DNA of 43,353 nt from Bacteroidota bacterium (GTDB lineage Bacteria > Bacteroidota > Bacteroidia > Chitinophagales > Chitinophagaceae). The translations under genes and the position numbers were made by a program. The stretch is taken from positions 1 to 43,353 of the forward strand of contig JAFDYC010000054.1 in assembly GCA_018267625.1 (NCBI GenBank). Reading direction: 5' to 3'. Shown here piece after piece: positions 40,309-43,353 of the stretch. The notes under the pieces are model-generated. The model was given only the letters and a program-made list of their open reading frames with translations, was not told the origin of the DNA and searched no databases. Within the stretch, counting starts at the first letter, position 1. Each line of letters begins with the position of its first letter.

Positions 40309-42129
40309 ATGAAATCCGCTACGATAAAAACGCTCATTAGCCTACTCGTATTTACCCTCCCGGTATGCGCCGTCCAGGCTCAGAAAACCAGCGATACATC
40401 CAAGAGCCCCACACCTGAGTTGAAAGACCTAATTGGCTCGGCACCGCTTCATAAGCTGAAAAGCTTAGACCAGGTACTGCCCCGCTGGTCCATTGACCTG
40501 AACTACCGCTTTGGCATCCTGAACCAAACCATGCAGCTCGTTGACCTCAAGAATGCCTATGGCCCGAACAACCAAAGCTCTTCCCGGTATGTAGCCCCCA
40601 AATTCACCAACGGCTCCGGCAACGGCGGAGAACTTTTCCTGAACTATTTCTTTAGCAAGAACCGGATGTGGGGCCTCGGCCTCGGTGCCCAATACATGCG
40701 TTACACCGGCCAAAACTGGATGGATGATATGTACTCCGACTATCAGGCTACTGACAGCAAGGGCAGAATCTACCGTCAGATTATCCGCAGCAATGGCACG
40801 CTCCGGGAAGACGTGAACATTGACAACTTAAATATTCCCTTGCTGCTCCGCTTCAAGCACCAGTTTGGCCGAGCGCAAAAGCCTTCCAACTTCGGTATTT
40901 CGTTCGACTTGGGCCCTGTTTTCGGCATCTACAACCAAAGCGCTGCCGATGCTACCGGCAAGTTCAGTTATGAAGCTGTTTACAAACTATCCAGCGATAA
41001 ATCGGCGGTCGTCTCCGGTTTCGATGCCGGCGTCCCCCCCAACACCAACACCTCTTGGGTGCTGACAGAAGCAGCCTACAACTCGGTACATAACGATGGC
41101 CAGGCTAGTGCCTACCTCGATGGCATCCGCCGCCAGAACGCAGGCTTCAACGTGGGATTGAATAAAGACATCGCCCCCTCCCAACGCAGCCAGGATGCGA
41201 GCTACAACACCATCTCCCTCGGCGCCCTGCTCCAACTGGGGCTTAGCTACCAGCTCAGCTACCATGTCACCTTCATGCTGAACGGATACTACATGTACCA
41301 ACGCTTCCGCAACACCGGCAACGACAACTACCATCCCACAGACTATGTGGTTGAAGAAGCCGGCACGCTCTACGGCAGCTACAAACCCCTTACCGCTGGA
41401 GCCAGCTATTCCGATTACTCAAGCTATGGCCTCACCGCAGGCTTCCGGATTTTCTTCGGTGAAAAACGCGACATAGACGGCGATGGCGTCCCCGATGCTT
41501 CAGACCGTTGCAAACTCGACTTCGGCGAAGCGCGATTCAATGGCTGCCCAGACCGCGACCACGACGGCATCCCCGATGCGGAAGACGGCTGCCCGGACGA
41601 ACCCGGAGATGAAGGCACCAACGGCTGCCCCGATGCGGACCATGACGGCGTGCCCGACAAGGTGGACAAATGCCCCTACGAATATGGTGAACTCCGCAAC
41701 GGCTGCCCCGTTTCCACCACCGCACAATACACCCCCGTGGACAGTACCCTGCGTGTAGAAACCGGCGCTCTACTGCCCCCTCATATCGTGTTAGAAACAG
41801 ACGTCCTCTACTTCGCCTTCAAACGCTCCGACATTCAGGATTCCGTGTCTAAGGTGCTTGATTATGCCGTCCGGGTCCTCAACAAAAACCAGAAAGTGGT
41901 CATCTACCTGAGCGGATACACCGATGATATTGGCGATGAACGCAGCAACCTCTTCCTCTCCTACGAGCGCGCAAAATCCGCAAAACGCTACCTCATTGAT
42001 CATGGCATTGAACCAAAACGAATCATCATCGGCTCATACGGCATGGACAACCCCGCCGTACCGAACACGACACCGGCCAACCAGGCTAAAAACCGCCGGG
42101 TTGAACTGAGGCTTTTGCTTCCGCTCTGA
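40309..42129 (+). CDS. OmpA-family outer membrane protein with TSP type 3 repeats
   Basis: A 606-residue protein with a signal peptide (cleavage after CAVQA). Residues about 55-385 are beta-barrel-like, with alternating aromatic strands such as NRMWGLGLGAQYMRYTG and FGISFDLGPVFGIYNQ. Residues about 388-468 contain Ca-binding thrombospondin type 3 repeats (DIDGDGVPDASDRC, DRDHDGIPDAEDGCPDE, DADHDGVPDKVDKCP). Residues about 492-606 are an OmpA/MotB peptidoglycan-binding domain (LYFAFKRSD, YTDDIGDERSN, LSYERAKSAKRYL, NRRVEL). It anchors the outer membrane to murein (family knowledge). It follows the giant adhesin by 18 nt and has a strong terminator behind it; it may display or retain the adhesin. 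Confidence 0.92.
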   Translation: MKSATIKTLISLLVFTLPVCAVQAQKTSDTSKSPTPELKDLIGSAPLHKLKSLDQVLPRWSIDLNYRFGILNQTMQLVDLKNAYGPNNQSSSRYVAPKFTNGSGNGGELFLNYFFSKNRMWGLGLGAQYMRYTGQNWMDDMYSDYQATDSKGRIYRQIIRSNGTLREDVNIDNLNIPLLLRFKHQFGRAQKPSNFGISFDLGPVFGIYNQSAADATGKFSYEAVYKLSSDKSAVVSGFDAGVPPNTNTSWVLTEAAYNSVHNDGQASAYLDGIRRQNAGFNVGLNKDIAPSQRSQDASYNTISLGALLQLGLSYQLSYHVTFMLNGYYMYQRFRNTGNDNYHPTDYVVEEAGTLYGSYKPLTAGASYSDYSSYGLTAGFRIFFGEKRDIDGDGVPDASDRCKLDFGEARFNGCPDRDHDGIPDAEDGCPDEPGDEGTNGCPDADHDGVPDKVDKCPYEYGELRNGCPVSTTAQYTPVDSTLRVETGALLPPHIVLETDVLYFAFKRSDIQDSVSKVLDYAVRVLNKNQKVVIYLSGYTDDIGDERSNLFLSYERAKSAKRYLIDHGIEPKRIIIGSYGMDNPAVPNTTPANQAKNRRVELRLLLPL

Positions 42130-42147
42130 TTCAGCTCCCAATGCGCT

Positions 42148-42182
42148 ACGAGGCCGCCCCAACAGGCGGTCTCGTTTTTTTT
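42148..42182 (+). terminator. Intrinsic terminator of the adhesin/OmpA operon
   Basis: ACGAGGCCGCC (42148-42158) pairs with GGCGGTCTCGT (42165-42175), loop CCAACA, and is followed by a run of eight T. It is 19 nt past the OmpA stop codon. Confidence 0.9.
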
Positions 42183-42577
42183 GAATGCTCTAAAAAGTTG
42201 CTTTTTCAGCTCCTCAGCCTGAGCCAATCGAAGACTTAAAGAGTAATTTTTGTTTGCCAGCTTCAGCCCCCTGATTCAGCTTCGTTGCGTCGCACGTTTC
42301 AAGGCCAGTGCTGCTATCAGGCTTTTCCTGTATCACGTAGCAGGGAATTGCTGCTCAGCGAAAACTTGCTAAAGGGTGTGGAGCCTGAATACATGTTCAG
42401 AACGGGCTGCAATAGATGTGTCTGACGGGAAAAACAACCCCTAAAAAATCATCGCATCCGTTTCCCTCCCGCGAAAAGCAGCCTGTATTCCTGGGTTGTA
42501 GCCCGGTAAATTCTATCTATCCTTTAGCAGCAGGGGAAAGGCGTAGCTTAGACTTTCTCACTAAAACATCTAAGACT
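42183..42577. other. Intergenic region before the nitrobindin-like gene
   Basis: About 395 bp without a supported gene. The upstream extension of the nitrobindin frame (from 42416) has no family similarity and was not used. The third copy of the palindromic repeat lies at 42381-42410. No convincing TAnnTTTG box is seen close to 42578. Confidence 0.5.
42381..42410. repeat. Dispersed palindromic repeat, copy 3
   Basis: GAGCCTGAATACATG followed by TTCAGAACGGGCTGC; CTGAA and TTCAG form the core hairpin, and the outer GAGCC/GGGCTGC arms also partly pair. It matches copy 2 (7217-7245) at 24 of 29 positions. Confidence 0.5.
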
Positions 42578-43189
42578 ATGGAAAAGCAAGAAATTTCAGG
42601 CCCTCAGAAATTAGGGCCTTTGACACCGCTTGTAGGCGAATGGGAAGGCAATGTGGGCGTGGATCTTTCCTACCACAATCAAGACGATGAAACCTCTAAA
42701 ACGACCTATTTCGAGAAGGCCTGGTTCAAGCCCATTCCCATCCAGGAAAACGGGAAGCAAACCATGGAGGGACTGACCTATCAGTCGAAAGCCTGGCGAC
42801 ATGGGGAAGAGGCGATGGCACCGTTCCATGATGAAGTTGGTTATCTGCTCTGGGATAAGGTGCGGGGACAAGTGATTCGCTCAGTAGTGTTTGGCCGGGG
42901 CATTGCCATCCAGGCCGGCGCGGATGCCGGGCCGCACGACCGGGAAATTCATTTTAAGGCTACTCCCGGCGACCCCAGCTATGGCATCCTGCAGAATAAA
43001 TACCTGATGGAGCGTGCCCGGCTGATGAGCTTTGAAAGCACTTTTAAATTCAATGATGACGGCAGCTTCACACATTCCTCCGACATAGTGCTGAAGCTGG
43101 AAGCGTTAGGGGGAACAGAAATGCACCATACCGACATCAACACGTTGCACCTGGTGAAACGCTATCATCCGGGTTCGGAATTTCAATAA
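42578..43189 (+). CDS. Nitrobindin-like FABP-family heme/ligand-binding protein
   Basis: A 203-residue beta-barrel protein. The opening LGPLTPLVGEWEGN contains the G-x-W-x-G motif of the nitrobindin/THAP4-like (DUF1794) family; later pieces are DEVGYLLWDKVRGQVIRSVVFGRG, read in pieces, and a late EMHHTDINTLHLVKR strand. Family members are ten-stranded barrels that often bind heme and react with NO or peroxynitrite (family knowledge); whether heme ligands are kept here cannot be told with certainty. The frame opens at 42416 but the first 54 codons look non-coding; the ATG at 42578 fits the family. It stands alone and has its own terminator. Confidence 0.8.
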   Translation: MEKQEISGPQKLGPLTPLVGEWEGNVGVDLSYHNQDDETSKTTYFEKAWFKPIPIQENGKQTMEGLTYQSKAWRHGEEAMAPFHDEVGYLLWDKVRGQVIRSVVFGRGIAIQAGADAGPHDREIHFKATPGDPSYGILQNKYLMERARLMSFESTFKFNDDGSFTHSSDIVLKLEALGGTEMHHTDINTLHLVKRYHPGSEFQ

Positions 43190-43215
43190 GTCGCTTGGGG
43201 CTTTTTTATTGCCTG

Positions 43216-43245
43216 AAGGCTGTCCGGGATAGGGCAGCCTTTCTT
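43216..43245 (+). terminator. Intrinsic terminator after the nitrobindin-like gene
   Basis: AAGGCTGTCC (43216-43225) pairs with GGGCAGCCTT (43232-43241), a 10-bp stem with one wobble and a 6-nt loop, followed by a T-rich tail. The remaining bases to 43353 hold nothing I can support. Confidence 0.8.
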
Positions 43246-43353
43246 CGTTAGGGAATGAACTGTATCGTCCTGAAAAAAAGTTGACTGATTTTAGGAAAGA
43301 ATCCGGTTGCAACAGGCCGGCAATAGCTTTCAGGAGGCTACTCTTGCCCGAGC

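Overview
The window looks like a chromosomal segment of a Bacteroidota, most like the Chitinophaga/Saprospira side of the phylum (inference). The evidence is a type VI secretion system (T6SS) of the Bacteroidota-only subtype iii with TssN and TssO, a type IX secretion (T9SS) C-terminal sorting domain on a giant surface protein, an archaeal/eukaryotic-type prolyl-tRNA synthetase, and TAnnTTTG-type -7 promoter boxes often placed a few bases before the start codon.

Layout. 1-8.7 kb is a housekeeping mosaic: a DUF4231/SLATT-like membrane protein, a dihydrofolate-reductase-family protein, a PhnB-like VOC protein, a PaaG-like crotonase, a PfkB kinase, a minus-strand group of carbonic anhydrase, LpxL-like acyltransferase and lipoprotein, and a Tyr/Trp/Gly-rich secreted protein. 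proS lies at 8.7-10.2 kb. From 34.9 kb down to 10.2 kb, twenty consecutive minus-strand genes form the T6SS locus. In transcription order they are a lytic transglycosylase, three signal-peptide proteins (one with TPRs), tssG, tssN, tssK, tssO, clpV (tssH), tssB, tssC, hcp (tssD), vgrG (tssI), tssE, tssF, PAAR, a T6SS-associated protein of unknown function, a large metalloprotease-like protein, a secreted protein of unknown function and a DUF4123 adaptor. Divergent from this locus (35.0-42.1 kb) are a 1767-residue repeat adhesin with a T9SS sorting domain and an OmpA-family protein with a beta-barrel, thrombospondin type 3 repeats and an OmpA domain. A nitrobindin-like gene closes the window.

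How the parts fit. tssB/C/H/D/E/F/G/K/I give the contractile sheath, recycling ATPase, tube, baseplate and spike. tssN and tssO are the subtype iii membrane components. I see no TssJ/L/M and could not recognise TssP/Q/R; the three exported proteins and the transglycosylase sit where envelope-spanning functions would be expected. The end of the operon is an effector-delivery module. Its 910-residue protein ends in an HExxHxxG...HC...CxM...CxxC pattern that closely resembles the archaemetzincin (peptidase M54) signature, with an insertion. The gene after it encodes a signal-peptide protein that could be its periplasmic immunity protein, followed by the DUF4123 adaptor. This putative archaemetzincin-like T6SS effector module is the most interesting content of the window. 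All family assignments come from reading motifs and from memory; no database search was run.
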